Shown here piece by piece: positions 17,325-26,433 of a stretch of 64,000 bases of DNA. Location: positions 120,337 to 184,336 of the forward strand of contig WRPH01000001.1 in NCBI GenBank assembly GCA_009773375.1, written 5' to 3'. Source of the DNA: Paracoccaceae bacterium. Lineage in GTDB: Bacteria > Pseudomonadota > Alphaproteobacteria > Rhodobacterales > Rhodobacteraceae. The translations under genes were made by a program, and so were the position numbers. Each line of letters opens with the position of its first letter. The stretch's first letter is position 1. The notes under the pieces are model-generated. The model was not told where the DNA came from and did no database searches. It was given only the letters and a program-made list of their open reading frames with translations.

Positions 17325-18157
17325 TCATGGCCCGTAAAACCACCCAAACCCGCAAAGCCGTCGTCACTACCATCGCCTGGATCATCGGTTTCCTGATCTT
17401 CTTTCCGATCCTGTGGACCATCCTGATGAGCTTCAAATCCGAAGGCGACGCCATCAAGGCACCGCTTGCGATGCTCAGCACACCGTGGACGCTGGAAAGC
17501 TACGGCGAGGTGCAGGCACGCTCCAACTACCTGCGTTTCTTCATGAATTCGGTGATCATCTCGCTGGGATCGACCATCCTTGCGCTGGTCATCGCCATCC
17601 CCGCCGCGTGGTCTATGGCCTTCGTGCCGGGCAAGCGCACCAAAGACCTGCTGATGTGGATGCTGTCTACCAAGATGATGCCCGCCGTAGGTGTGCTGGT
17701 GCCGATGTATCTTATGTTCCGCGACTTTGGCCTGCTGGATACCCGCACCGGGCTTGTTGTGATCCTCACCCTGATCAACCTGCCGATCGTGGTCTGGATG
17801 CTGTATACCTACTTCAAGGAGATCCCCGGCGAGATCCTTGAGGCGGCGCGGATGGACGGCGCTTCGCTGCGCAGCGAAATCCTCTATGTGCTGACGCCGA
17901 TGGCCGTGCCCGGCATCGCCTCGACCATGCTGCTGAACATCATCCTCGCATGGAACGAGGCCTTCTGGACGCTGCAACTGACCACCTCGGATGCCGCCCC
18001 GCTGACGCAGTTCATCGCCAGCTATTCCTCACCCGAAGGTCTGTTCTACGCAAAACTGTCGGCGGCCAGCACCATGGCCATCGCCCCGATCCTGATCCTT
18101 GGCTGGTTCAGCCAGAAACAACTTGTCCGCGGTCTGACCTTCGGCGCGGTTAAATAG
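17321..18157 (+). CDS. smoG: Polyol ABC transporter permease
   Basis: A 278-aa permease of the MalG type, with the EAA loop [24 protein letters not shown]. The ATG at 17321 overlaps the smoF stop by 4 nt; ATG 17327 is an alternative start two codons in. It is the second channel subunit of the hexitol importer. Confidence 0.92.
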   Translation: MIMARKTTQTRKAVVTTIAWIIGFLIFFPILWTILMSFKSEGDAIKAPLAMLSTPWTLESYGEVQARSNYLRFFMNSVIISLGSTILALVIAIPAAWSMAFVPGKRTKDLLMWMLSTKMMPAVGVLVPMYLMFRDFGLLDTRTGLVVILTLINLPIVVWMLYTYFKEIPGEILEAARMDGASLRSEILYVLTPMAVPGIASTMLLNIILAWNEAFWTLQLTTSDAAPLTQFIASYSSPEGLFYAKLSAASTMAIAPILILGWFSQKQLVRGLTFGAVK

Positions 18158-18165
18158 AGGTTCCC

Positions 18166-19164
18166 ATGGGCAAGATAACCCTTTCTTCCGTCCGCAAATC
18201 CTTCGGCGAAGTCGATGTGATCCCCTCGATCGACCTGGTCATCGAAGACGGTGAATTCGTCGTCTTCGTCGGCCCCTCGGGCTGCGGCAAATCTACCTTG
18301 CTGCGCCTGATCGCGGGCCTGGAGGATACCACCTCCGGCAGCATCGCCATCGACGGGCAGGACGCCACCGAACTGCCCCCCGCCAAACGCGGGCTGGCGA
18401 TGGTGTTCCAATCCTACGCGCTTTACCCGCATATGAGCGTGAAAAAGAACATCATGTTCCCGCTGAAAATGGCCGGGATGGACCCTGCCGCAGCCGAGGC
18501 GCGCGTCGCCAATGCCGCGAAAATCCTGAACCTGACCAACTATCTGGATCGCAAGCCGGGCCAGCTTTCCGGCGGTCAGCGCCAGCGCGTTGCCATCGGC
18601 CGCGCCATCGTGCGCGAACCGAAAGCCTTCCTGTTCGATGAACCGCTGTCCAACCTTGACGCCGCCTTGCGCGTCAACATGCGTCAGGAAATCTCGGAAC
18701 TGCACCAGACGCTGAAAACCACGATGATCTACGTCACCCATGATCAGGTCGAAGCCATGACCATGGCCGACAAGATCGTCGTGCTGAACGCGGGCCGGAT
18801 CGAACAGGTGGGCAGCCCGCTCGACCTCTACCGCAGCCCGGCGAATACCTTCGTCGCCGGCTTCATCGGCTCGCCCAAGATGAACCTGATCACCGGGGCA
18901 GAGGCGGCCAAGCACAACGCCACCACCATTGGCATCCGGCCAGAGCATCTGGACATCACCGCCGACGGCCCGTGGCAAGGCGTCGTCGGCCTGTCGGAAC
19001 ACCTTGGCTCTGACACCTTCCTCAAGGTCGCCATCCCCGGCATGGAACCGATCACCGTCCGCGCGGGCGGCGAGCTGAACCTGCGCCACGGCGACAAGAT
19101 CGGCCTCGCCCCGCAGGCAAGCAAACTTCACCGCTTCGGCGCAGATGGAAAGAATCTGGCATGA
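18166..19164 (+). CDS. smoK: Polyol ABC transporter ATP-binding protein
   Basis: A 332-aa CUT1 ATPase. Walker A is GPSGCGKST, the signature is [14 protein letters not shown], Walker B is AFLFDEP and the H-loop is VTHDQ. The C-terminal regulatory region is short for the family. It is paralogous to the ATPase at 4464 and starts 8 nt after smoG; its TGA overlaps the smoS ATG. Confidence 0.93.
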   Translation: MGKITLSSVRKSFGEVDVIPSIDLVIEDGEFVVFVGPSGCGKSTLLRLIAGLEDTTSGSIAIDGQDATELPPAKRGLAMVFQSYALYPHMSVKKNIMFPLKMAGMDPAAAEARVANAAKILNLTNYLDRKPGQLSGGQRQRVAIGRAIVREPKAFLFDEPLSNLDAALRVNMRQEISELHQTLKTTMIYVTHDQVEAMTMADKIVVLNAGRIEQVGSPLDLYRSPANTFVAGFIGSPKMNLITGAEAAKHNATTIGIRPEHLDITADGPWQGVVGLSEHLGSDTFLKVAIPGMEPITVRAGGELNLRHGDKIGLAPQASKLHRFGADGKNLA

Positions 19165-19931
19165 GACTTTCAGGAAAAACCGCCCTCATCACCGGCTCTG
19201 CGCGCGGCATCGGGCTTGAATTCGCCCGCGCCTATATCGCGGAAGGTGCCACCGTCGCACTGGCCGACATCAACGCCGAAGCCGTAGCCAAAGCCGCAGC
19301 CGACCTTGGCCCGAAAGCCATCGGCATTCAGCTGGATGTCACCAATCAGGCCTCGATTGACGCCGGTTTTGCCAGCGCCATCGACCAGATGGGCCAGCTT
19401 GATATTCTGATCAACAACGCCGCGCTGTTCTCGGCGTCTCCGATTACCGAAATCACCCGCGCCGATTATGACCGTTTGTTCGCTGTCAACGTCGCAGGCA
19501 CCATGTTCTGCATGCAGGCCGCCGCCCACCACATGATCGCGCGCGGAAAAGGCGGCAAAATCATCAATATGGCATCACAAGCCGGGCGTCGCGGCGAAGG
19601 TCTGGTTGCGGTTTACTGCGCCACCAAGGCCGCCGTGATCAGCCTGACCCAAAGCGCGGGGCTGGGCCTGATCGAACACAAGATCAACGTCAACGCGATT
19701 GCTCCCGGCGTGGTTGATGGCGAACATTGGGATGGCGTCGATACCTTCTTCGCCAAATACGAAAACAAACCGCTTGGTCAGAAAAAGCGCGAAGTCGGCG
19801 CAGCGGTGCCGTTTGGCCGGATGGGAACCGCAGCAGATCTGGCCGGCATGGCGATCTTCCTCGCCACCCCCGAGGCCGAATATATCGTCGCACAATGCTT
19901 CGGCGTTGACGGCGGCAACTGGATGGCCTGA
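19161..19931 (+). CDS. smoS: Sorbitol (L-iditol) dehydrogenase, SDR family
   Basis: A 256-aa short-chain dehydrogenase. It has the NAD-binding motif TGSARGIG (residues 11-18), NNAA, a catalytic serine in NMASQAG and the YxxxK motif in YCATK. The late segment [14 protein letters not shown] is characteristic of SmoS/PolS, which oxidise D-sorbitol to fructose and galactitol to tagatose. The ATG overlaps the smoK stop, so expression is coupled to uptake. Confidence 0.93.
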   Translation: MRLSGKTALITGSARGIGLEFARAYIAEGATVALADINAEAVAKAAADLGPKAIGIQLDVTNQASIDAGFASAIDQMGQLDILINNAALFSASPITEITRADYDRLFAVNVAGTMFCMQAAAHHMIARGKGGKIINMASQAGRRGEGLVAVYCATKAAVISLTQSAGLGLIEHKINVNAIAPGVVDGEHWDGVDTFFAKYENKPLGQKKREVGAAVPFGRMGTAADLAGMAIFLATPEAEYIVAQCFGVDGGNWMA

Positions 19932-19933
19932 TT

Positions 19934-21370
19934 ATGAATACAAGTTCACAAACCGTGCAACTGCCCGGCTATGACCGCAGCAAACTGACCCCCGGCATCG
20001 TCCATATCGGCCTTGGCAACTTCCACCGCGCCCATATGGCGGTCTATCTCGACGATCTTTTTGCCAAGGGCAAAAGCCTCGATTGGGCGATCCTTGGCGC
20101 AGGCGTGCGCGAAGGCGATGCCCGCATGCGTGATGCGCTGCTGGCACAAGATTGCCTGTCCACGGTGATCGAGCTGGACCCAAACGGCAAATCCGCCCGC
20201 CGCATCGGCGCGATGATCGGCTTTATTGAAGTGCAGACCGACAACGCCGCGCTGATTACCGCAATGGCAAAGCCCGAAATCCGCATCGTGTCACTGACCG
20301 TCACCGAAGGCGGCTATTTCATCGACCCGGCGACGGGTGAATTTGACCCGACCGCGCCCGAAATCGCCGCCGATGCCGCCAACCCGCACCGCACTGCGTT
20401 TGGCGCGATCATCGCCGCATTGAAACTGCGCCGTGCCGCTGGCCTCGCGCCGTTTACCGTGCTGTCCTGCGACAACCTGCCCGGCAACGGCCATGTCACC
20501 AAAGCCGCTGTGTGCGGCCTCGCCCGCCTGTCCGACCCCATGCTTGCCGAATGGATCAAGGCCAACGTCGCCTTCCCGAATGGCATGGTAGACCGCATCA
20601 CCCCCGCAACCGGCCCGCGCGAACGCGCCATGGCCGAGGCGTTCGGCCTGTCCGATCCTGTCCCCGTCACCTGCGAGCCGTTCCGGCAATGGGTGCTGGA
20701 AGATCACTTCCCCGCCGGACGCCCGGCGCTGGACGCCGTCGGCGTCACCTTCACCCCGCACGTCCACGCCTACGAGGCGATGAAAATCCGCATCCTCAAC
20801 GGCGGCCACGCCACCATCGCCTATCCCGGCGGCTTGCTGGATATCGAATATGTGCATGAGGCGATGGCGCACCCGCTGATCCTCGCTTTCCTGAACAAGC
20901 TGGAAACCACCGAGATCATCCCCACCATAGCCCCAGTGCCGAATACCGATCTGACCGAGTATTACGCCCAGATCGTAGAGCGCTTCTCGAACCCCGAGGT
21001 AGCCGATACTGAACGCCGCCTTTGCCTTGATGGCTCCAACCGGCAACCGAAATTCATCGTGCCGCCGCTGCGCGACCGTCTGGCGGCGGGGCAATCCTGC
21101 GACGGGCTGGCGCTGGTGTCGGCGCTGTGGTGTCGCTACTGCACTGGCACATCCGATCACGGCACCCATATTCCGCCCAACGATCCGAACTGGGATGCGC
21201 TGCAAGCCACCGCGCTGCTGGCGCAAAGCAACCCGCAAATCTGGCTGAACCAGCGCACGATCTACGGCGATCTGGCCGACAACCCGACGTTCCAGCAGGC
21301 CTTCGCCACCCATCTGGCCCGGATCCGCGACCACGGCACCGAAGCCGCCCTGCGCGCCTACATCGGCTGA
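19934..21370 (+). CDS. mtlK: Mannitol 2-dehydrogenase family protein
   Basis: A 478-aa polyol-specific long-chain dehydrogenase, without zinc, that oxidises mannitol (and often arabitol or sorbitol) to the ketose with NAD. The N-terminus has the family pattern GIVHIGLGNFHRAHMAVYLDDL and the catalytic region contains KIRILNGGHATIAYPG, with the Lys and the Asn/His of the active site. It is the last gene of the operon, 2 nt after smoS. No fructokinase or xylulokinase gene follows. Confidence 0.93.
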   Translation: MNTSSQTVQLPGYDRSKLTPGIVHIGLGNFHRAHMAVYLDDLFAKGKSLDWAILGAGVREGDARMRDALLAQDCLSTVIELDPNGKSARRIGAMIGFIEVQTDNAALITAMAKPEIRIVSLTVTEGGYFIDPATGEFDPTAPEIAADAANPHRTAFGAIIAALKLRRAAGLAPFTVLSCDNLPGNGHVTKAAVCGLARLSDPMLAEWIKANVAFPNGMVDRITPATGPRERAMAEAFGLSDPVPVTCEPFRQWVLEDHFPAGRPALDAVGVTFTPHVHAYEAMKIRILNGGHATIAYPGGLLDIEYVHEAMAHPLILAFLNKLETTEIIPTIAPVPNTDLTEYYAQIVERFSNPEVADTERRLCLDGSNRQPKFIVPPLRDRLAAGQSCDGLALVSALWCRYCTGTSDHGTHIPPNDPNWDALQATALLAQSNPQIWLNQRTIYGDLADNPTFQQAFATHLARIRDHGTEAALRAYIG

Positions 21371-21447
21371 ACAGCCACTGTGCAGCCGCGCGGACTTCCG
21401 AAACCGCGCGGCTGGCCTTATGTCTGCTGCAACACAGGAGCAGACAG

Positions 21448-22473
21448 ATGATCGAACTTGGCCTTGATACCTTCGGCGACGTGTCCAACGACGCGCAGGG
21501 CAGCCCCAAACCGATGGATCAGGTGATCCGCGACGTGGTGGACGAGGCGGTTCTGGCCGATCAGGTTGGCATCCACTTCATCGGCCTTGGCGAACACCAC
21601 CGCCCGGATTTCGCAATCTCGGCACCCGAAATGCTGCTGGCCGCCATCGCCGCCCGCACCTCGAAAATCCACCTTGGCACCGCCGTCACCGTGCTGTCAT
21701 CGGATGATCCGATCCGGGTGTTCCAACGCTTCTCCACCCTCAACGCGATCTCCAACGGTCGCGCCGAGGTGATCCTTGGCCGCGGCAGCTTTACCGAAAG
21801 CTACCCGCTGTTCGGCTTTGCGCTGGATGATTATGAACTTCTGTTCGAAGAAAAACTCGACATCTTCGCCAAACTGGTGCGCCAACCCAGCCTGACATGG
21901 CAGGGCCAGACCCGCCTGGCGCTGAAAAACCAGATCGTCTACCCGCCGCTGGATGCCAAGGGCCTGACCACATGGGTCGGCGTTGGTGGCAGCCCGGAAT
22001 CGGTGGTGCGTGTCGTGCGGCAAGACCTGCAACTGATGCTGGCGATCATCGGCGGCGACCCGCGCCGCTTCCTGCCCTATATCGATCTTTACCACCGCGC
22101 CGTGGAGCAACTGGGCAAAACCACCCGCCCGATCGGCATCCACTCCCCCGGCTTTGTCGCCACCACCGATGCGGAGGCGCAAGAAACCCTCTGGCCGCAT
22201 TACCAGACCATGTTTGGCCGCCTCGGGCGCGAGCGTGGCTGGCCGCCCACCACCAAAGACCGCTATCTCGAAGAAATCCACCACGGCTCGCTGTATGTCG
22301 GCTCGCCTGAAACCGTGGCAAAGAAAATCGCCACCACCATGCGCGATCTGAAGATCCAGCGCTTTGACATGAAATACAGTACCGGCCCGGTGCCGCATCA
22401 AGCGCTGTTGACCTGCATCCAGCTTTATGGCGAAAAGGTCATCCCGATGGTGCATGAATTGTTGAAAGCGTAA
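21448..22473 (+). CDS. LLM class flavin-dependent oxidoreductase
   Basis: A 341-aa protein of the bacterial luciferase-like (LLM) superfamily. The N-terminal strand IELGLDTFGDV and the HFIGLGEHHRPDFAIS segment with LGTAVTVLSSDDPIRVFQRF are typical of the TIM-barrel flavin enzymes. The frame is open far upstream to 21127, but that part lies over mtlK and is not coding; ATG 21448 has CAGGAG seven bases before it. The paaI gene begins directly after its stop codon. Substrate is unknown. Confidence 0.87.
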   Translation: MIELGLDTFGDVSNDAQGSPKPMDQVIRDVVDEAVLADQVGIHFIGLGEHHRPDFAISAPEMLLAAIAARTSKIHLGTAVTVLSSDDPIRVFQRFSTLNAISNGRAEVILGRGSFTESYPLFGFALDDYELLFEEKLDIFAKLVRQPSLTWQGQTRLALKNQIVYPPLDAKGLTTWVGVGGSPESVVRVVRQDLQLMLAIIGGDPRRFLPYIDLYHRAVEQLGKTTRPIGIHSPGFVATTDAEAQETLWPHYQTMFGRLGRERGWPPTTKDRYLEEIHHGSLYVGSPETVAKKIATTMRDLKIQRFDMKYSTGPVPHQALLTCIQLYGEKVIPMVHELLKA

Positions 22474-22884
22474 ATGACCGATTTCCCAGCCGATATTACC
22501 GCGATGTGGGCGCGCGACAACGCCGCTCATGCGCTCGGGCTGGAATTGCTGACGGTCGGCCCCGACACCGCGCGGCTGGGCCTGACCGTCACCGCCCAGC
22601 ACCTGAACAGCCACGCCATCTGCCACGGCGGCGTGCTGTTCACGCTGGCCGACTGCGCCTTCGCCTATGCCGCCAACGCCGATGCCACCGGCGCGGTGGC
22701 GCAGGCGAACAACATCACCTACCTGGCCCCGGCCAAACCCGGCGACCGACTGACCGCCGAGGCCCACCTGACCACCCGCGCCGGTCGCAGCGCGATCTAT
22801 GATGTGACCATTCGCACGGCAGACGGCAGCACCGTTGCGCTTTTGCGGGCACAGGCGCGGTTCGTCACCACGCCAAACCGCTGA
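22474..22884 (+). CDS. paaI: PaaI-type hydroxyphenylacetyl-CoA thioesterase
   Basis: The 136-aa hotdog-fold thioesterase has the family core NSHAICHGGVLFTLADCAFAYAAN, containing the conserved HGG and catalytic Asp. PaaI rescues CoA from dead-end intermediates of phenylacetate degradation. The ATG follows the stop of the LLM gene with no gap, and paaK lies 90 bp downstream. No paaABCDE, paaG, paaJ or paaZ gene is in the window. Confidence 0.9.
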   Translation: MTDFPADITAMWARDNAAHALGLELLTVGPDTARLGLTVTAQHLNSHAICHGGVLFTLADCAFAYAANADATGAVAQANNITYLAPAKPGDRLTAEAHLTTRAGRSAIYDVTIRTADGSTVALLRAQARFVTTPNR

Positions 22885-22974
22885 TTTTTGCCCCATCGCC
22901 ACGCTAATGCCAAATTTTCCCGACCATCTACGCTAAACCTACCAGTGACTCGCTGTTTTCGCGAAGGAGACCCC

Positions 22975-24282
22975 ATGCTCGATCTGGCCCCGGACCGCCA
23001 ATCGCTTGACCCGATCGAGATCGCCTCGCGCGATGAAATCGAGGCGCTGCAACTGACCCGGCTGAAATGGTCGCTGGCGCACGCCTACCATAATGTCGCC
23101 CATACCGCCGTCGCCTTCAAAGCCGCAGGCGTGCACCCCGACGATCTGCGCAGCCTTGCCGACATCCGCCGCTTTCCCTTCACCCAGAAATCTGACCTGC
23201 GCGCCAATTATCCCTTCGGCATGTTCGCCGTGCCGCGCGAACAGGTGATCCGTCTGCACGCCTCGTCTGGCACCACCGGCAAACCCACCGTCGTCGGCTA
23301 TACCGCGAAAGATCTGGATACCTGGGCCGGGCTGATGGCCCGTTCGATGCGCGCCTGCGGCACCCGTCCGGGCGATATCGTGCATCTGTCCTATGGCTAT
23401 GGCCTGTTCACCGGCGGCTTGGGCTTTCACTACGGCGCCGAGAAACTGGGCTGTACCGTGGTGCCGGTTTCCGGCGGCATGACGCATCGGCAAGTGTCGC
23501 TGATCGAAGATTTCGGCGCCTCCACCATCGGTTCAACCCCGTCTTACATGCTGTCGATTCTGGATGAATACCGTGCCCAGGGCCGCGACCCGCGCCAAAG
23601 CCCGCTGCGCGTCGGCATCTTCGGTGGTGAACCCTGGACCAACGCCATGCGCGCCGAAATCGAGCAGGCCTTCGACATGCACGCACTGGATTGCTACGGT
23701 CTGTCCGAGGTGATCGGGCCGGGCGTCGCCATTGAATGCGTCGAAACCAAAGACGGCCTGCATCTGTGGGAAGATCACTTTCTGGCCGAAATCATCGATC
23801 CCGCCAGCGGCGAGGTGCTGCCCGACGGTCAGGTCGGTGAACTGGTGCTGACCTCGCTGACCAAAGAGGCGCTGCCGATCATCCGTTACCGCACCCGCGA
23901 CCTGACGCGCCTGCTGCCCGGCACCGCCCGTTCGATGCGCCGGATCGAAAAGCTGCGCGGCCGCAGCGACGACATGATCATCCTGCGCGGGGTGAACGTG
24001 TTCCCCAGCCAGATCGAAGAACAGCTGCTGGCGCAACCCGGCCTCGCCCTGCATTTCCAGATCGAACTGCGCCGTGAGGGCCGGATGGATGCGATGATCC
24101 TCAGCGTCGAAACCGCCAATGCCACCGAAGACGCCGAGCGGTTGCGGCTGGGCGCACGCTTGCAGAAGCGGATCAAGCAGATGCTGGGCATCACCGTGCA
24201 GGTCAATGCTGGTATCCCCGGCACCGTGCCGCGCAGTCAAGGCAAAGCCGGGCGCATCATCGACAACCGCCCGAAAATCTGA
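22975..24282 (+). CDS. paaK: Phenylacetate-CoA ligase
   Basis: A 435-aa AMP-forming CoA ligase, the usual length for PaaK. It carries the nucleotide-binding motif ASSGTTGKPTVVGY, the YGLSEVIGPGV segment and the C-terminal GRSDDMIILRGVNVFPSQIEE region. It activates phenylacetate to phenylacetyl-CoA. I used ATG 22975 with AAGGAGA seven bases upstream; the frame is open to 22888, but that start lacks a ribosome site. It is followed by a 400-bp non-coding spacer with a dispersed repeat. Confidence 0.93.
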   Translation: MLDLAPDRQSLDPIEIASRDEIEALQLTRLKWSLAHAYHNVAHTAVAFKAAGVHPDDLRSLADIRRFPFTQKSDLRANYPFGMFAVPREQVIRLHASSGTTGKPTVVGYTAKDLDTWAGLMARSMRACGTRPGDIVHLSYGYGLFTGGLGFHYGAEKLGCTVVPVSGGMTHRQVSLIEDFGASTIGSTPSYMLSILDEYRAQGRDPRQSPLRVGIFGGEPWTNAMRAEIEQAFDMHALDCYGLSEVIGPGVAIECVETKDGLHLWEDHFLAEIIDPASGEVLPDGQVGELVLTSLTKEALPIIRYRTRDLTRLLPGTARSMRRIEKLRGRSDDMIILRGVNVFPSQIEEQLLAQPGLALHFQIELRREGRMDAMILSVETANATEDAERLRLGARLQKRIKQMLGITVQVNAGIPGTVPRSQGKAGRIIDNRPKI

Positions 24283-24308
24283 ACCGCGTGACCCAACAGC
24301 GCGCGTGC

Positions 24309-24545
24309 CGCGCAAGCCTTTTACCACGCCTGCGCGCGTGCCGCGCTTCGGCTCTGCAGGGGGCTGTCCGCCCCCGTCACGCTTGCCAAGGCAAGCGCGA
24401 CTCCCCCGAGGATATTTTTACCAAGATGAAAAGCCTTTTCATCTGTCCTTAAATATCCCCGCGCGGCGCGCACCCCGGTGCCGGTTGGCCGCAGGCCAGA
24501 GGCATCTGAAAAAACTTGCGCCGCAGGCGTGCAATGTCGAAACCG
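24309..24545. repeat. Dispersed intergenic repeat, copy A
   Basis: This 237-bp block aligns with 36399-36628 over nearly its full length. Shared features in order are CGCGCAAG, a GC-rich stem with GGGGGCT/CCGCCCCC, CCCCCGAGGATATTT, a hairpin around GATGAAA/TTTCATC, CTGTCCTTAAATATCCCC, GCGCGGCGCGCA, CCGGTTGGCCGCAGGCCAGA and CTGAAAAAA. GAGGATATTT and AAATATCCCC form an outer inverted repeat. Both copies lie between convergent genes. The 24283-24682 spacer otherwise holds only the hairpin at 24569. Confidence 0.8.
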
Positions 24546-24568
24546 CCACATCACAGCAGCCTCCGTAG

Positions 24569-24588
24569 GGTGCGTGATTTCACGCACC
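24569..24588. repeat. Short palindromic repeat (GGTGCGTGA hairpin)
   Basis: GGTGCGTGA and TCACGCACC form a perfect 9-bp stem with a TT loop, preceded by GTAG. The same sequence, with TG in the loop, occurs at 55396-55415. Both are in non-coding DNA on the 3' side of minus-strand genes. Confidence 0.7.
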
Positions 24589-24682
24589 TTTGCCGAAAGT
24601 TGAAACGTTAAGAAAGCCTGAAGCGTGCAGTCTAATCCATTGTTATATATAGTACGCCTCACTGTCCACGCGTGGACAGTGT

Positions 24683-25711
24683 TCAAAGCCGAAACCCCTC
24701 CGGCACGGCATCGCGACCTTCCAGCACCAGATCCACCACCACCTCCGCCACTTTCGGCGCCATACCAAAACCGATCTTGAAACCACCGTTGGCCACGAAA
24801 TGGCCGGCACGTCCCGGCCACGCCCCCAGCAAGGGCGCGCGCGTTTTTGCCCTTGGCCGCACCCCGGCCCAACGCGCCACCACCTCTGCCCCCGCCAGCA
24901 CCGGCAAGGCCATCACCGCCTTGTCGTGAAGCGCATCGAGTTGCCCATCCACCGCCGCCCCGTCAGCAAAGGTCAGCTCCGAAGTTGACCCAACCGCCAC
25001 CGTTCCATCCACATGCGGCACCACATGCAGGCCATCGACGAACAGCTGAGGCAAAGTCGCCGCAGGGTAGCGCAGGCTCAATGCCTGCCCTTTCACGCCA
25101 GCGCCCACCACACGCCCCAGATCCGCCGACAATGCTGCAAGACCGGCCAATCCCGTCGCCCAGATCACCGGGCTGACATCCTCCGCGTCGCCGATGATCA
25201 CCTCACCCCCCACCGCGCGGATCGCCGCGACCAAGGCCTGCGCCGCCAACCGCGGGTGCAGTCTTGCACTCAGACTGTCCTCAACCAGCCAGCCGGACGC
25301 GGAAGCCGGCTCCCACGCCGCGCCTGTCGCCGGAACCACCCGCCATTCCGCGCGGCCTTGCCAAAGCTCTGCGGCCGAACTGCTGCGCGCCCGCGCCAGA
25401 TCAACCGCCGCCTGATCCGCCAGCGGCTGCAACCGGCCCACGCGACCATAACCCGAGGCCAGACCCGAAGCAGCCTCGACTGCGCCCCACCAGCTTTCGG
25501 CCATCAGCAGACTTTCCAGCTGAAACGCCTTCTTTTCATTCCAGCTTTCCGGCACATGCGGCGACAGGGCGCCCACCAGCCCGCCAGATGACCCGGCGCC
25601 GATCCGATCAATCTCGACCAGCCGCACCCGCGCGCCGCGTCGCGCCGCCTCCCAGGCAATCGACAGCCCAAAAATGCCTGCGCCGCGCACCGTCAGATCA
25701 ACCCTTGCCAT
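24683..25711 (-). CDS. FAD-dependent oxidoreductase (DAO/MnmC2-like)
   Basis: A 342-aa protein of the D-amino-acid-oxidase/glycine-oxidase fold. The dinucleotide site is VRGAGIFGLSIAWEAARRG (GAGxxG, residues ~9-14) followed by LVEID; the C-terminal FAD motif is FVANGGFKIGFGMAP. It is transcribed away from mnmD, with 47 bp between starts. In enterobacteria the oxidase and the MnmD methyltransferase are fused as MnmC, so this may be the separate MnmC2 oxidase for cmnm5s2U34 of tRNA. ThiO-type glycine oxidase is the alternative. Confidence 0.8.
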   Translation of the reverse strand: MARVDLTVRGAGIFGLSIAWEAARRGARVRLVEIDRIGAGSSGGLVGALSPHVPESWNEKKAFQLESLLMAESWWGAVEAASGLASGYGRVGRLQPLADQAAVDLARARSSSAAELWQGRAEWRVVPATGAAWEPASASGWLVEDSLSARLHPRLAAQALVAAIRAVGGEVIIGDAEDVSPVIWATGLAGLAALSADLGRVVGAGVKGQALSLRYPAATLPQLFVDGLHVVPHVDGTVAVGSTSELTFADGAAVDGQLDALHDKAVMALPVLAGAEVVARWAGVRPRAKTRAPLLGAWPGRAGHFVANGGFKIGFGMAPKVAEVVVDLVLEGRDAVPEGFRL

Positions 25712-25758
25712 TCCGCACCGCCTTCCGCATGGTCCGCCCGACCTTTGGCTTATGACAA

Positions 25759-26433
25759 ATGACCTGCTCCGAACAGCCCACCCCCCCGAAATCCGGCCTC
25801 GACTGGCGCGACGGTGTGATCCCGGTCTCGACCCAGTTTGACGACCCTTATTTTTCGCTGAACGACGGTCTGTCGGAAACCCGCCATGTTTTCCTGGCCG
25901 GCAACGATCTGCCCGCGCGTCTCACCCCCGGTTTTCATGTCGCCGAACTGGGCTTTGGCACCGCGTTGAACCTGTTGGCGTTGACGCTGATCACCGATAC
26001 GCCGATCCGCTTCACCAGTTTTGAGGCTTTCCCGCTGCCCGCCGCCGACATCGCCCGCGCGCTGGATCACTTCCCCGAGGCCCGCGCCATCGCCGATCCG
26101 TTTCTTGCTGCCTGGCAGGCGGGTGAAACCAGCTTCACCCTTGGCGCGGTCAGCGCCCGTATCATCATCGGCGACGCACGCGAAACCCTTGCGGCATGGG
26201 ACGGCAAGGCCGACGCGTGGTTTCTGGATGGATTTTCGCCCGCCAAGAACCCTGAGCTGTGGTCGCCCGAGATCATGGCCGAGGTTGCGCGCCACACCGC
26301 GCCCGGCGGCACTTTTGCCACCTATACCGCCGCTGGTCATGTCCGCCGCAGTCTGGCCGAGGCGGGTTTTCAAGTAGAACGCCGCCCCGGCCATGGCAAG
26401 AAACGCCACATGACCGCTGGATATCTGCCGTGA
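25759..26433 (+). CDS. mnmD: tRNA 5-methylaminomethyl-2-thiouridine methyltransferase
   Basis: A 224-aa SAM-dependent methyltransferase of the MnmC1/DUF752 type. Visible features are the SAM-binding loop HVAELGFGTALNLLALTL and the family motif WFLDGFSPAKNPELWS. The enzyme makes mnm5s2U at the wobble base of certain tRNAs. It is a stand-alone MnmD; the candidate FAD partner is encoded divergently. Its TGA overlaps the GTG start of the DMT transporter gene that follows. Confidence 0.9.
   Translation: MTCSEQPTPPKSGLDWRDGVIPVSTQFDDPYFSLNDGLSETRHVFLAGNDLPARLTPGFHVAELGFGTALNLLALTLITDTPIRFTSFEAFPLPAADIARALDHFPEARAIADPFLAAWQAGETSFTLGAVSARIIIGDARETLAAWDGKADAWFLDGFSPAKNPELWSPEIMAEVARHTAPGGTFATYTAAGHVRRSLAEAGFQVERRPGHGKKRHMTAGYLP

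Noticed and set aside
21127..21447. N-terminal extension of the LLM oxidoreductase
   Set aside because: The open frame overlaps mtlK and reads as low-complexity Arg/His/Pro-rich sequence; ATG 21448 has a proper ribosome site.
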